A DNA stretch of 64,000 nt from Sideroxyarcus sp. (lineage in GTDB: Bacteria; Pseudomonadota; Gammaproteobacteria; Burkholderiales; Gallionellaceae), in the NCBI GenBank assembly GCA_030652215.1, contig JAUSBC010000003.1, positions 1 to 64,000 of the forward strand. The letters are read 5' to 3'. Both the position numbers and the translations under genes were made by a program. Below, in pieces: positions 1 to 8,722 of this stretch; positions within the stretch are counted from its first letter, which is position 1; each line of letters opens with the position of its first letter. The notes under the pieces were generated by a model. The model had not been told where the DNA came from and ran no database searches. It saw only the letters and a program-made list of their open reading frames with translations.

Positions 1-57
1 CCTCCCTAGCCCTCCCCCTGCAAGGGGGAGGGGATGTGTTGGCGGAAGGAGCACAAC

Positions 58-1449
58 ATGGCTGAAATCCTGAAACGCAACAAAGCACTCGCGGTGAATC
101 CGCTCAAGGCCAGCCAGCCGGTCGGTGCATCGCTCGCTTTCCTCGGCATCAATCGCGCCATCCCGATGCTGCACGGCTCCCAAGGCTGCACCGCGTTCGG
201 CAAAGTGTATTTCGTGCGCCACTTCCGCGAACCGATCCCGTTGCAGACTACTGCGATGGATCAGGTCTCCACCGTGATGAGCGCGGACGAGAATGTGATC
301 CTCGGCTTGGCCGCGATCTGCGAAAAGAGCAAACCGGCACTAATCGGCTTGCCCACCACGAGCCTATCCGAGACGCAGGGCACCGACATCAAACGTCTGG
401 TGAAAGAATTCTATGCCGCGCATCCCGAATTCGCGCATATCCCGGTAGTGCCGGTGAACGCGCCCGACTTTACCGGCTGTCTGGAAAGCGGTTACGCGCT
501 GGCGGTGAAGGCGACGCTGGAAGTGATGCTGCCGGAAAAGACCAGCGACATCGGCAAACGAAAAAAGCAAGTCAACATACTGGCCGGTTCCTTCCTTACG
601 CCGGGCGACGTCGAACACATCAAGGAATTGGTCGAGGCGTTCGGGCTGCGTCCGCTGGTGTTGCCGGATATCGGCGATTCTCTGGACGGGCATTTGACCG
701 AGCACGAATCCAGCCCGGTGACTTTGGGCGGGACGCCCGTGTCGGACATCTCCTGCATGGGCGAATCCATCGCCACGCTGGTACTTGGAAACTCGCTGTA
801 CGAAGCAGCCGATTTTCTGAAATCGCAAACCGGCGTGCCGGATCACCGTTTCGACAGTTTGATGGGGCTGGATGCCGTGGATAGTTTCGTCGCCGCGCTG
901 GCTGCAATCAGCGGCAAACCGGTTCCGGAAAAGATCGAGCGCCAGCGCGCACAGCTGCAGGACGCGATGGTCGACAGTCACTTCATGCTGGGTTTCGCAC
1001 GCGTTGCCATCGCGGCCGATCCCGATCTGCTTTATGGACTCTCCAGGCTGGTTACGGAGATGGGCTGCGAAGTGGTTGCCGCTGTTGCACCCGCGCGGGC
1101 AAACATTCTGCAGGATGTTGCGGCGGCTCAGGTCGGCATCGGCGATCTGGAAGATATGGAGATCGCAGCCAAGCGCAACGGGGCGCAACTCATCATCAGC
1201 AATTCGCACGCGGCGGAAAGTTCGCGTCGCCTCGGTGTGCCGCTGCTGCGCGCCGGTTTCCCGCAATACGATTTGATAGGCGGCTACCAGCGCCTGTGGG
1301 TGGGCTATCGCGGCACGCGCCAGGCTTTGTTCGATCTGGCCAATATGATGGTGCAACACGGACACCACGAGCCGGAACCCTACGTTTCCATGTACTCACA
1401 GCGGACAGGAGAGCGACGTGCGGCATCTGCGGCTGGTGGAAAACACTAA
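58..1449 (+). CDS. nifN: Nitrogenase iron-molybdenum cofactor biosynthesis protein NifN
   Basis: Translation [69 protein letters not shown] is typical of NifN; followed by nifX. Start taken at ATG 58. Confidence 0.95.
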   Translation: MAEILKRNKALAVNPLKASQPVGASLAFLGINRAIPMLHGSQGCTAFGKVYFVRHFREPIPLQTTAMDQVSTVMSADENVILGLAAICEKSKPALIGLPTTSLSETQGTDIKRLVKEFYAAHPEFAHIPVVPVNAPDFTGCLESGYALAVKATLEVMLPEKTSDIGKRKKQVNILAGSFLTPGDVEHIKELVEAFGLRPLVLPDIGDSLDGHLTEHESSPVTLGGTPVSDISCMGESIATLVLGNSLYEAADFLKSQTGVPDHRFDSLMGLDAVDSFVAALAAISGKPVPEKIERQRAQLQDAMVDSHFMLGFARVAIAADPDLLYGLSRLVTEMGCEVVAAVAPARANILQDVAAAQVGIGDLEDMEIAAKRNGAQLIISNSHAAESSRRLGVPLLRAGFPQYDLIGGYQRLWVGYRGTRQALFDLANMMVQHGHHEPEPYVSMYSQRTGERRAASAAGGKH

Positions 1450-1459
1450 GGAGAACGCC

Positions 1460-1873
1460 ATGTTGGTGAAGATCGCTTTCGCGACCAGCGACCGCCGCGC
1501 GGTCAATCAACACTTCGGCGCAGCCGAAGCGTTCGCCGTCTACGAAGTGGGCGAGAACGCGACCCGGCTGATCGAGGTGGCCGAATTTATCGAGACCGCG
1601 ATGGACGGACACGAGGGCAAGCTCGCCGCCAAAGTCAGCCTGTTGGGCGATTGTGCGGCGGTGTATTGCAACGCGGTGGGCGCTTCCGCAATTCAACAAT
1701 TATTGGCCGCAAGCATCCAGCCCATGCGCGTGGACGAAGGCACGCTCATCGACGAATTGTTGTGCGGTTTGCAAAAGAACCTGGTCAACGATCCGCCGGT
1801 GTGGCTGGCGAAACATTTGAAAAAGCAGGCGGGCGGCAAGAGCTTCGCCGAGGACGAGGAGTGGCAGGAATGA
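1460..1873 (+). CDS. nifX: Nitrogen fixation protein NifX
   Basis: MLVKIAFATSDRRAVNQHFGAAEAFAVYEV matches the dinitrogenase iron-molybdenum cofactor-binding fold; RBS AAGGAG upstream; directly after nifN. Confidence 0.93.
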   Translation: MLVKIAFATSDRRAVNQHFGAAEAFAVYEVGENATRLIEVAEFIETAMDGHEGKLAAKVSLLGDCAAVYCNAVGASAIQQLLAASIQPMRVDEGTLIDELLCGLQKNLVNDPPVWLAKHLKKQAGGKSFAEDEEWQE

Positions 1874-2298
1874 TCTCCGCGCCCGTCCGCGTCGTCTCCA
1901 GCGCCGATGGCATCGCGCAGGTCGAGCCGACCGAAAAATCCGGTTGCGGTGCGTGCGCTTCGAGCATCAGTTGCGGCGTTTCCGGGTTGGGGAAATATTT
2001 TGCACACAACCGCAAGACCATCGCGGTGCAGTGCGACGTGAATGTGCGAGCGGGCGACGAGTTGCAACTCAGCCTGAGCGAGGGCGATCTGCTCAAGGCC
2101 GGGATACTGGCCTATCTGCTGCCGAGCGTGCTGGCATTGGTTGGGGCGGGCATTGCGGCAGGGCTGGGCATGGGCGATGTCGGCGCAGTGCTGGGAGCCG
2201 CGAATGGCATGGCTATGGGATTCTTGCTGGTGCGCTGGACCGGATGGGCGCCAAAGATGAGTGTAAAAAATGAAAAACAATTTGCCACTGAGAAGTGA
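1870..2298 (+). CDS. SoxR-reducing system RseC family protein
   Basis: N-terminal Cys cluster CGACASSISCG and two C-terminal TM segments typical of RseC; overlaps the nifX stop by 4 nt. Confidence 0.8.
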   Translation: MISAPVRVVSSADGIAQVEPTEKSGCGACASSISCGVSGLGKYFAHNRKTIAVQCDVNVRAGDELQLSLSEGDLLKAGILAYLLPSVLALVGAGIAAGLGMGDVGAVLGAANGMAMGFLLVRWTGWAPKMSVKNEKQFATEK

Positions 2299-2359
2299 GA
2301 AGTTATCTGGTAGGCGGACGTCACGTCCACATGCGGGCAAGACGCCTGCGCACGCAGTC

Positions 2360-2438
2360 GTAGGATGGGTTGAGCGAAGCGATACCCATCAAATGAAAGT
2401 GAAGAACGATGGGTATCGCGTTGCTCAACCCATCCTAC
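2360..2438. repeat. Intergenic inverted repeat (REP-like), GTAGGATGGGTTGAGCGAAGCGATACCCATC / reverse complement
   Basis: Two 31-nt inverted arms 2360-2390 and 2408-2438, read directly. Confidence 0.8.
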
Positions 2439-2532
2439 CCATGACACTAACGTGTCAGGCTTAATCAAAGGTTGGGGATGCCTGTGCACCCTTGCTGAAC
2501 TGAACAAAATATCTTAACGAAGGAGAAACACC

Positions 2533-2991
2533 ATGAACCAAGCAGTCGATGCAGACTTGTTGTCCACCGATTTCATCAAGGAGATGGTCAAGCAGATGCG
2601 CGCCATCGACAGCTACGGCACTTACGACGGCTGGCCCTCCGACCGCATCCTGGCTCCGTATGTGGTGACCAAGGAACAGCGCCGTGAAATCCCCGTGATC
2701 GGCGATCCGGACGAAATCATGCTGTCGCGCATCAAGGCGTTCTACAACGCCGTGTCGTCGCTCATCGAAAAAGAGTGCGGTCTGATGGCCGTGCCCAGCA
2801 TCAACATCACGCACGAAGGTTTCGGCCGCGCGATCATCACCGTGGGCAAGCTGGTGGTGATGGACCGCACCCTGCGCGACGTGCACCGCTACGGTTACGA
2901 GAGCCTTTCCAAGATGAAGGACGAGGGCGACAAGCTGCTGTCCGTGGCACTGGGGCTGATTGGCAAGTATCCGGAAGTGGCGGGTTTGTAA
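2533..2991 (+). CDS. NifX-associated nitrogen fixation protein (DUF269)
   Basis: MNQAVDADLLSTDFIKEMVKQMRAIDSYGTYDGWPSDRILAPYVVTKEQRREIPVIGDPDEI is characteristic; RBS AAGGAG upstream. Confidence 0.92.
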   Translation: MNQAVDADLLSTDFIKEMVKQMRAIDSYGTYDGWPSDRILAPYVVTKEQRREIPVIGDPDEIMLSRIKAFYNAVSSLIEKECGLMAVPSINITHEGFGRAIITVGKLVVMDRTLRDVHRYGYESLSKMKDEGDKLLSVALGLIGKYPEVAGL

Positions 2992-3015
2992 TAAGGATTG
3001 AGGATTGTGGCAAAC

Positions 3016-3153
3016 CCAACCCCCTCCAACTCCCCCTTGCACCCGCAAGGAGTACGCCGGCGGGTTCCCCGCTGCTTTGCAGCGACCCTTCCGCAGTCAG
3101 GGGGAGAGCGAGTCTGGCTCCTCCCCTGATAAGGGGAGGTTGGGAGGGGTTGG
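3016..3153. repeat. ~135-bp dispersed repeat, copy 1 (inverted relative to 30705-30838)
   Basis: CCCCTCCAACTCCCCCTTGCACCCGCAAGGAGTACGCCGGCGGGTTCCCCGCTGC...; the reverse complement recurs at 30705-30838. Confidence 0.85.
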
Positions 3154-3184
3154 TTTTTGCTTGACCTTCTTGAAAGGAAAAAAC

Positions 3185-3403
3185 ATGAATGAGGAAGAAC
3201 TGAAAGCCCTCGACAAGGAAGTGAAGAAGCTCAAGCGCATTGCCACCGAATGGGCAGGACAGATGCACGACCTGGTCGAAGAGCGTCTTCCTGCCGGATA
3301 CAAAGAGATACCCGGCCTTGCGCAATCCACTTATGACGCGTGCCAGGCCTGGGCCGAGGCGAACGCGAAATTGAATGCGGCACTGAAAGAAACACAAGTT
3401 TAG
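3185..3403 (+). CDS. CCE_0567/DUF683 family nif-associated protein
   Basis: MNEEELKALDKEVKKLKRIATEWAGQMHDLVEERLPAGYKEIPGLAQSTYDAC; small protein in the conserved nif position before the 4Fe-4S ferredoxin. Confidence 0.87.
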   Translation: MNEEELKALDKEVKKLKRIATEWAGQMHDLVEERLPAGYKEIPGLAQSTYDACQAWAEANAKLNAALKETQV

Positions 3404-3417
3404 ATAGAGGAAGAGAT

Positions 3418-3708
3418 ATGGCTAACATCACCGGCATCACCCGAGGCGGCACGCCTTACGAACCCACTTTCGTCACCGCACTCAACGCGGCCAACTGCAT
3501 CGGCTGTGGCCGTTGCTACAAGGTTTGCCCGCGCAAGGTGTTCGAGCTGGTCGAACGCAGCGAGGATGACGAGAACTACGACGAGGACGAAGACAACAGC
3601 ATGGTCATGACGCTGGCGGATGCGCTGGATTGCATCGGCTGCGGCTCCTGCTCGCGCGTCTGCCCCAAGCAGTGTCATTCGCATCAAGCGATGCCGGCAG
3701 GAGCGTAA
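3418..3708 (+). CDS. fdxB: Nif-specific ferredoxin III (2x 4Fe-4S)
   Basis: CIGCGRCYKVCPRKVF and CIGCGSCSRVCPKQC cluster motifs; position in nif cluster. Confidence 0.92.
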   Translation: MANITGITRGGTPYEPTFVTALNAANCIGCGRCYKVCPRKVFELVERSEDDENYDEDEDNSMVMTLADALDCIGCGSCSRVCPKQCHSHQAMPAGA

Positions 3709-3710
3709 CA

Positions 3711-4034
3711 ATGCCGAAACCAGCACGACACGTATTCGTCTGCTCGCAGAGCCGCCCCGCCGGACATCCGCGCGGTTCCTGCGGCCAGAAAGGCTGCTCC
3801 GAAGTGGTGAACGAGTTCATGCAGCAATGGCAGTTGCGCGAATGCTACGCCCAGGTGATGGTTACGCCGAGCGGTTGCATCGGCCCGTGCAGCAAGGGGC
3901 CGAACGTCCTCGTCTATCCCGAGGGTGTGATGTACAACAACGTCACCCCGGCGGATGTCGCCGAGATCTTCGACGAGCATCTGCTCGGCGGCAAGGTGGT
4001 TGAAAGACTGAAGGCTCCCGCCGACATATGGTAG
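3711..4034 (+). CDS. Thioredoxin-like (2Fe-2S) ferredoxin
   Basis: MPKPARHVFVCSQSRPAGHPRGSCGQKGC...VMVTPSGCIGPCSKGPNVLVYPEGVMY is a typical Shethna/thioredoxin-like 2Fe-2S ferredoxin. Confidence 0.88.
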   Translation: MPKPARHVFVCSQSRPAGHPRGSCGQKGCSEVVNEFMQQWQLRECYAQVMVTPSGCIGPCSKGPNVLVYPEGVMYNNVTPADVAEIFDEHLLGGKVVERLKAPADIW

Positions 4035-4399
4035 TGCTCGCTCCGTGCCAGTTGCCTGCAAAACTTGAGGCGCTGGCCGAGCGCATCGTGGCGGCCCTGC
4101 AAAAGGAGGCCGACAATTTCAGCGCGAGCGGAGCGTCGCCGAAGATAGAGCTGGCCGCGCTGCAGATTACCCGCGTCGTCGATCCCGGCAACCAGTTGCC
4201 CGGCTACGAAGGCGTGTGGCGCAATGCGCGCAATGATCGGTGCGGTACGCTCACCATCAATAGCGACAACAGCTTCTTTGCCGAGTACGATCTGTTCTGT
4301 CCGCACCCGCGCGATTCGCGCTGGTTTGTGGAGATGGTGACGGCGTGGGGCAATGAGGCTTCGTTGCGTAGTGAAGCGACGCTGATTCCGGCTTTGTAA
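4028..4399 (+). CDS. Conserved nif-cluster hypothetical protein
   Basis: Open frame overlapping the previous stop (ATGGTAG); embedded in the nif operon; no motif recognised. Confidence 0.65.
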   Translation: MVVLAPCQLPAKLEALAERIVAALQKEADNFSASGASPKIELAALQITRVVDPGNQLPGYEGVWRNARNDRCGTLTINSDNSFFAEYDLFCPHPRDSRWFVEMVTAWGNEASLRSEATLIPAL

Positions 4400-4417
4400 T
4401 CCCCTCTCCCTCAAGCG

Positions 4418-4478
4418 GGATAACCAGCGACTTGGCTGCGGTTGTTTGTAGCCTAGTCGATTGCTAGTAGTTCCATCA
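4418..4478 (+). repeat. Left arm of imperfect inverted repeat flanking nifZ
   Basis: GGATAACCAGCGACTTGGCTGC...TAGTAGTTCCATCA; pairs with 4866-4922. Confidence 0.75.
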
Positions 4479-4567
4479 GAGGGTTAGGGTGAGGGTTGGT
4501 GAGTGAATTGTACGGAATCCCCGGCTACCGTCGCACCTCACCCGCACCACTTGAACTGGAGAACAAC

Positions 4568-4837
4568 ATGAGCAGATTTCAGATGGGCGACATGGTCTTT
4601 GCAGCGCAGGACCTGTACAACGAATCGCTGGAAGAAACGGGTGAGAGCAGCATCCCCGGCGTGGAGCCTGATGCCTTGCTGGCAGCAGCGGGTACGCGCG
4701 GCGTGGTGGTCAACGTCGGCCATGCGCAGGAGATGCCCAACGAAGAAATTTATCTGGTGCGCTTCGAGACGGATGCCGAAGGCACGCTGGCCGAGCCCAT
4801 CGGTTGTCTGGGCGACGAGCTGACCGGATTAAGCTAG
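4568..4837 (+). CDS. nifZ: Nitrogen fixation protein NifZ
   Basis: MSRFQMGDMVFAAQDLYNE...GVEPDALLAAAGTRGVVVNVGHAQEMPNEEIYLVRFE; NifZ-type. Confidence 0.85.
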   Translation: MSRFQMGDMVFAAQDLYNESLEETGESSIPGVEPDALLAAAGTRGVVVNVGHAQEMPNEEIYLVRFETDAEGTLAEPIGCLGDELTGLS

Positions 4838-4865
4838 TGGTCTTAACAAATTCAGATGTCGTCAT

Positions 4866-4922
4866 TGATGGAACTACTAACCAATCCACTAAGCCAGCAA
4901 GCAGGCAAGTGGCTGGTTATCC
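4866..4922 (-). repeat. Right arm of imperfect inverted repeat flanking nifZ
   Basis: TGATGGAACTACTAACC...GCAAGTGGCTGGTTATCC is the approximate reverse complement of 4418-4478. Confidence 0.75.
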
Positions 4923-5004
4923 GGCGAAAGCCGGAATCCAGTGTTTATATATAGACTGGACACCGGCCTCCGCCGGTGTGACGAAATCATGAAGGATTCA
5001 TGCT

Positions 5005-6534
5005 GTGCATAAAGCCCGTGTTGTTACCGTGCTGACCTATCACGCACGCAGCAAACACGCTCCGGACCGTTATGCCGCCGGACCCGGCACACGGGACTGG
5101 GACGCGCAGCCCAAGGCGTTCCGCGATTGGGACGACGCACAGCGCAGCGCGTTGCCGCGCGACATCGTTGTATCGGATATCTCCTGGGGCGATCTCCCTG
5201 CCCAACGTCCTGCTTTGACATTGAATCCGGACAATCTTGGTTCGCTGCTGCGTCTGTGCGTCGGGCTCACCGCCTGGAAAGAATACGGCGGCGCACGCTG
5301 GTCGTTGCGCGCGCATCCCTCGTCCGGCAACCTGCATCCCACCGAGACTTGGCTCATCGCCGCCGGTGTGGCGGGGATGGAAGACGGTCTGTATCACTAT
5401 CACAATCTGTACCATGGACTGGAACGCCGCGCGTGGGGCGGCGACCCGCAAGCGGCTGGCGCGTGGCTCGGCTTCAGTTCCATCCACTGGCGCGAAGCCT
5501 GGAAATACGGCGAACGCGCCTTCCGCTATTGCCAGCTCGACATGGGCCATGTGCTCGCTGCCGTGAGTTACGCGGCGGCGTTGCACGGTTGGAAACCGCG
5601 CTTGCTGCTGCAGGATTCGGCAGACATCGCTCGCGCACTGGGTATCGACAGGGTGGAAGATTTTGCCGGAGTGGAAGCGGAAGAAGCGGAAGTGATCGTC
5701 GCCCTGCACGCGACAGATGCCGCCCTGCCGACAGACTGGCAGCGTTGGGCAGGCAAGCCCGGGCTACTCGATAATCACCCCTTGTACCAATGGCCGGTCA
5801 TCGAAGAAGTCGCGCATGCCACGCGCGGTGCGCCACCGCCCGCAACTGTGCCGCCTGTCTCCATCCCCGCGCGAACGGAGGTTATCCGTGCCGCGCAAGT
5901 CATCCTGAATCGGCGCAGTGCGCAAGCCTTCGACGGCGCATCGGTGATGCCGCACAGCGTCTTTACCCGAATGCTCGCCAGTTTGTTGCCCGGCGAATCG
6001 CCGGTATGGAATCTGTGGCCAAACATGCCGCGCGTGCATCCGGTGTTGATGGTGCATCGTGTTGAAGGTATTGCACCCGGACTGTATGTGCTGCCGAGAA
6101 CCGCATCTGCCAAGGAATCGCTGCAGGCGGCATTTCGCGAAGCATTCACCTGGCAACCTGCCGATGCCGGATTGCCGCTGTTTCAACTGATCGCCGCCAA
6201 AGCCGGCAAGACTGCGCGCACATTGTCCTGCCATCAGGACATCGCCGAGCGATGTGCTGTCACTTTCATGATGGTGGCTGAATTCGCGGCACCCATCGCC
6301 GCTAATCCGGCCGCTTACCGCCACCTGCATTGGGAAGCCGGCATGCTGGGGCATGTGATCACACTGGAAGCCGAAGCCGCCGGATGGCGCGGCACGGGCA
6401 TCGGCTGCTTCTTTGACGATGCCGACCACGAAGTGCTGGGTCTGCAGGGCGACCAGTTTCAGGTGATCTATCACTACGCGGTGGGAATGGCACTGGACGA
6501 TGCGCGCATCTCCACATTGCCTGCTTACGAATGA
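5005..6534 (+). CDS. SagB/ThcOx family dehydrogenase (tandem nitroreductase lobes)
   Basis: N-terminal ...WRSLRAHPSSGNLHPTETWLIA and C-terminal second nitroreductase-like lobe (ILNRRSAQAFDGASVMPHSVFTRML, HLHWEAGMLGHVITLEAEAAGWRGTGIGCFFDD). Confidence 0.85.
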   Translation: MHKARVVTVLTYHARSKHAPDRYAAGPGTRDWDAQPKAFRDWDDAQRSALPRDIVVSDISWGDLPAQRPALTLNPDNLGSLLRLCVGLTAWKEYGGARWSLRAHPSSGNLHPTETWLIAAGVAGMEDGLYHYHNLYHGLERRAWGGDPQAAGAWLGFSSIHWREAWKYGERAFRYCQLDMGHVLAAVSYAAALHGWKPRLLLQDSADIARALGIDRVEDFAGVEAEEAEVIVALHATDAALPTDWQRWAGKPGLLDNHPLYQWPVIEEVAHATRGAPPPATVPPVSIPARTEVIRAAQVILNRRSAQAFDGASVMPHSVFTRMLASLLPGESPVWNLWPNMPRVHPVLMVHRVEGIAPGLYVLPRTASAKESLQAAFREAFTWQPADAGLPLFQLIAAKAGKTARTLSCHQDIAERCAVTFMMVAEFAAPIAANPAAYRHLHWEAGMLGHVITLEAEAAGWRGTGIGCFFDDADHEVLGLQGDQFQVIYHYAVGMALDDARISTLPAYE

Positions 6535-6584
6535 ACCTATTGAGCTTTCCAAAAATCATGACAAATGTACGAAACCTGTTACCT

Positions 6585-6698
6585 CGTCATTCCGGCGAAG
6601 GCCGGAATCCAGTTAATCCAACAAGCCCCGCATTGCGGGACATAACCCAACTGCATTTTGAATAACTGCGCTGGATTCCGGCCTTCGCTGGAATGACG
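6585..6698. repeat. REP/palindromic element (CGTCATTCCGGCGAAGGCCGGAATCCAG arms)
   Basis: 28-nt arms 6585-6612 and 6671-6698 are near-perfect inverted repeats; a related half element lies at 4918-4983. Confidence 0.85.
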
Positions 6699-6751
6699 GT
6701 AGTCACATAATGTGTGTAATAAACAATGGAAAGATCAATAAAGGAATCAAC

Positions 6752-7222
6752 ATGAACGACAACCAACTCAAGTGCTGGCTGCTGCAGGCCGGATTCCGGG
6801 CATCCGACCCGCTGCAAACCGATATCGACCGGCCGTTGCCCAATGGCTTCACACCCCTGATGCATGCAGCCCGTGTGGGTGATGGCGAGGCAGTTGTAGC
6901 GCTATTGGCACGCGGTGCCGATACTGCGCTGGTGAATGCGGATGGCAACGGCGCGTTGTGGTTTGCCTGTTTCGCCGACAGCGAAGAATGTGTTGCCGAA
7001 CTGGTCAAAGCCGGTGCGCCGCTCGACAGCCAGAACGTGAACGGTGCCACTGCGCTCATCTACTGCGCTTCGGCGGGCAAGACCCCGCTGGTGCGGTTGC
7101 TGCTGGAGGCGGGTGCCGACACCGGGTTGATGACGCTGGATGATTTCACCGCACTGGAATTGGCTTCGAACATGGCCTGCTTGAAACTGCTGAAAGCCGC
7201 AAGGAGTCCCACTTATGCCTGA
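6752..7222 (+). CDS. Ankyrin-repeat protein, nif-associated
   Basis: NGFTPLMHAARVGDGEAVVALLARGAD and NVNGATALIYCASAGKTPLVRLLLEAGAD ankyrin repeats. Confidence 0.87.
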   Translation: MNDNQLKCWLLQAGFRASDPLQTDIDRPLPNGFTPLMHAARVGDGEAVVALLARGADTALVNADGNGALWFACFADSEECVAELVKAGAPLDSQNVNGATALIYCASAGKTPLVRLLLEAGADTGLMTLDDFTALELASNMACLKLLKAARSPTYA

Positions 7223-7529
7223 GCAACACTTTGAGGTAAGCGCTATCCGCCATCGGCTGCTCGGCAGGCAAGTGCAATTGCAGTTGGCAGAAGACTTTGT
7301 GTTGAGACTCAGTCCGGCTGAAGCGACCAGCCTCTCGTTCGCGCTGGTTGCAGTGCGCACGGGGACCAGCCCGGAGCGCGAGATATACATGAGCCCGATC
7401 GCCAGCGATGACGGCTTCGTCGGCACCGTGCTCGAATCGGGCATGAGCATCGCCATGCCAAAAGGCTCGCTGGAACTGGACTGGGAAAATGTGGGTAAGC
7501 TGGCCGAAAAGCTGGCGCAAGCCATCTGA
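7215..7529 (+). CDS. Conserved hypothetical protein
   Basis: Overlaps the ankyrin stop by 8 nt; complete ORF with plausible coding composition. Confidence 0.7.
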   Translation: MPEQHFEVSAIRHRLLGRQVQLQLAEDFVLRLSPAEATSLSFALVAVRTGTSPEREIYMSPIASDDGFVGTVLESGMSIAMPKGSLELDWENVGKLAEKLAQAI

Positions 7530-7572
7530 TTCAGTAGAATCACGCTCCGCTTCAAAATGTCATGGGAATAAA

Positions 7573-7962
7573 ATGTTTCGAACAATGATAAGAATGTTTT
7601 TCAGAACACTGCGCCTGGTGTTGATGCCGTTCATGCTGCTCTGGGCAAAGCTGGCAACACCGAAAGGGATAGTGCGCACGGCCGAGGCGCAACAACAAAT
7701 CGACCTCGCATGCGACAAACTCGCGCTGTATCACTTCAAGACCTGCCCGTTCTGCATCAAAGTGCGCCACGAAATGGCCAGACTCTCCCTGCCGATCACA
7801 CTGCGCGATGCCCAGCACGATGCTGCGCACCGTGCCGAACTGCAGCAGGGCGGCGGAAAAATTCAGACGCCCTGTTTGAAGATCGCCGATGGCAAAGGCA
7901 ATGTGCAGTGGATGTACGAGTCCGGCGAAATCATCAAATACCTGCAGCAACGCTTTGCCTGA
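7573..7962 (+). CDS. Membrane-anchored glutaredoxin/GST N-terminal-like protein
   Basis: N-terminal TM followed by LALYHFKTCPFCIKVRHEMARLSL (CPFC thioredoxin-fold active site) and IQTPCLKI cis-Pro loop. Confidence 0.85.
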   Translation: MFRTMIRMFFRTLRLVLMPFMLLWAKLATPKGIVRTAEAQQQIDLACDKLALYHFKTCPFCIKVRHEMARLSLPITLRDAQHDAAHRAELQQGGGKIQTPCLKIADGKGNVQWMYESGEIIKYLQQRFA

Positions 7963-8064
7963 GCGGTGATATTCGCAGTGTCGACGTCATGGGGGATGAG
8001 GCGAATTGCTTTGTGGTAGCCTATTTTTCATGCGCATTTAAAGTCGCAGTCTATCGAGGCCTCC

Positions 8065-8084
8065 CTTCCTGCAAAAGCAGGAAG
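8065..8084 (+). terminator. Possible terminator hairpin after the glutaredoxin gene
   Basis: CTTCCTGC-AAAA-GCAGGAAG perfect 8-bp stem followed by ATATTTCTGCATTTCT. Confidence 0.45.
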
Positions 8085-8155
8085 ATATTTCTGCATTTCT
8101 GAGTTAGTTCACGCCCGAACCGGAGAATCAATCAGAACAGGATTGCTGAGAGTTC

Positions 8156-8197
8156 GCAACTGGCACTTATGTGGAGCGCTACATAAGTGCCAGTTGC
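8156..8197. repeat. Perfect 17-bp palindrome with 8-nt loop in an intergenic region
   Basis: GCAACTGGCACTTATGT-GGAGCGCT-ACATAAGTGCCAGTTGC. Confidence 0.85.
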
Positions 8198-8485
8198 CAA
8201 TGCTCGATAGCACTGCTGGGCAAGCTCACTCTTCGAGCCAAAGCGGCCGGGAATCCGCCTTCAATATTATGTAACCGTCACATTCGAACCATTGCGTTTG
8301 CTGCTTCATGGTATTTGCTTTCAGTTCTACGGAGTCTTCGGCAACGTTATCAATAGTCGCTTTCCTTCATCGCGCAGTCGAGTGCCTATGCAAGCTCCCG
8401 TAGCAAAATCAAGACGCTTGACTAAATCTATAGCGGGCTGTAGATTTGCCGTGGTCTGAAATCTAAACAACCAAGGAGGTATGCC

Positions 8486-8719
8486 ATGCTTAACCAGACA
8501 AGCAGTCACATCGATATGATGATTCACGTTGACGACGCCACAGCCAAAAGCAGGTTGGTGGAACAAATCACCAAGTGCGATGGCGTTATCAAGCCTCGCG
8601 TAGTGTCAGAAAAGCCCAACCTGCTTTTTGTCAGCTACGATCCGGCCCGCTTTGACATTCGTTCAGTACCGTCTATTGCTCGCTCTTTAGGCATCAATGC
8701 GCAAATTGTTGAGGTTTGA
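8486..8719 (+). CDS. HMA-like (ferredoxin-fold) small protein lacking the CXXC metal motif
   Basis: MMIHVDDATAKSRLVEQITKCDGVIKPRVVSEKPNLLFVSYDPARFDIRSVPSIARSLGINAQIVEV resembles the HMA beta-alpha-beta pattern. Confidence 0.7.
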   Translation: MLNQTSSHIDMMIHVDDATAKSRLVEQITKCDGVIKPRVVSEKPNLLFVSYDPARFDIRSVPSIARSLGINAQIVEV

Positions 8720-8722
8720 GCG

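Noticed and set aside
8171-8356. 61-aa ORF over the intergenic palindrome
   Set aside because: No RBS, starts inside the palindrome, no recognisable features.
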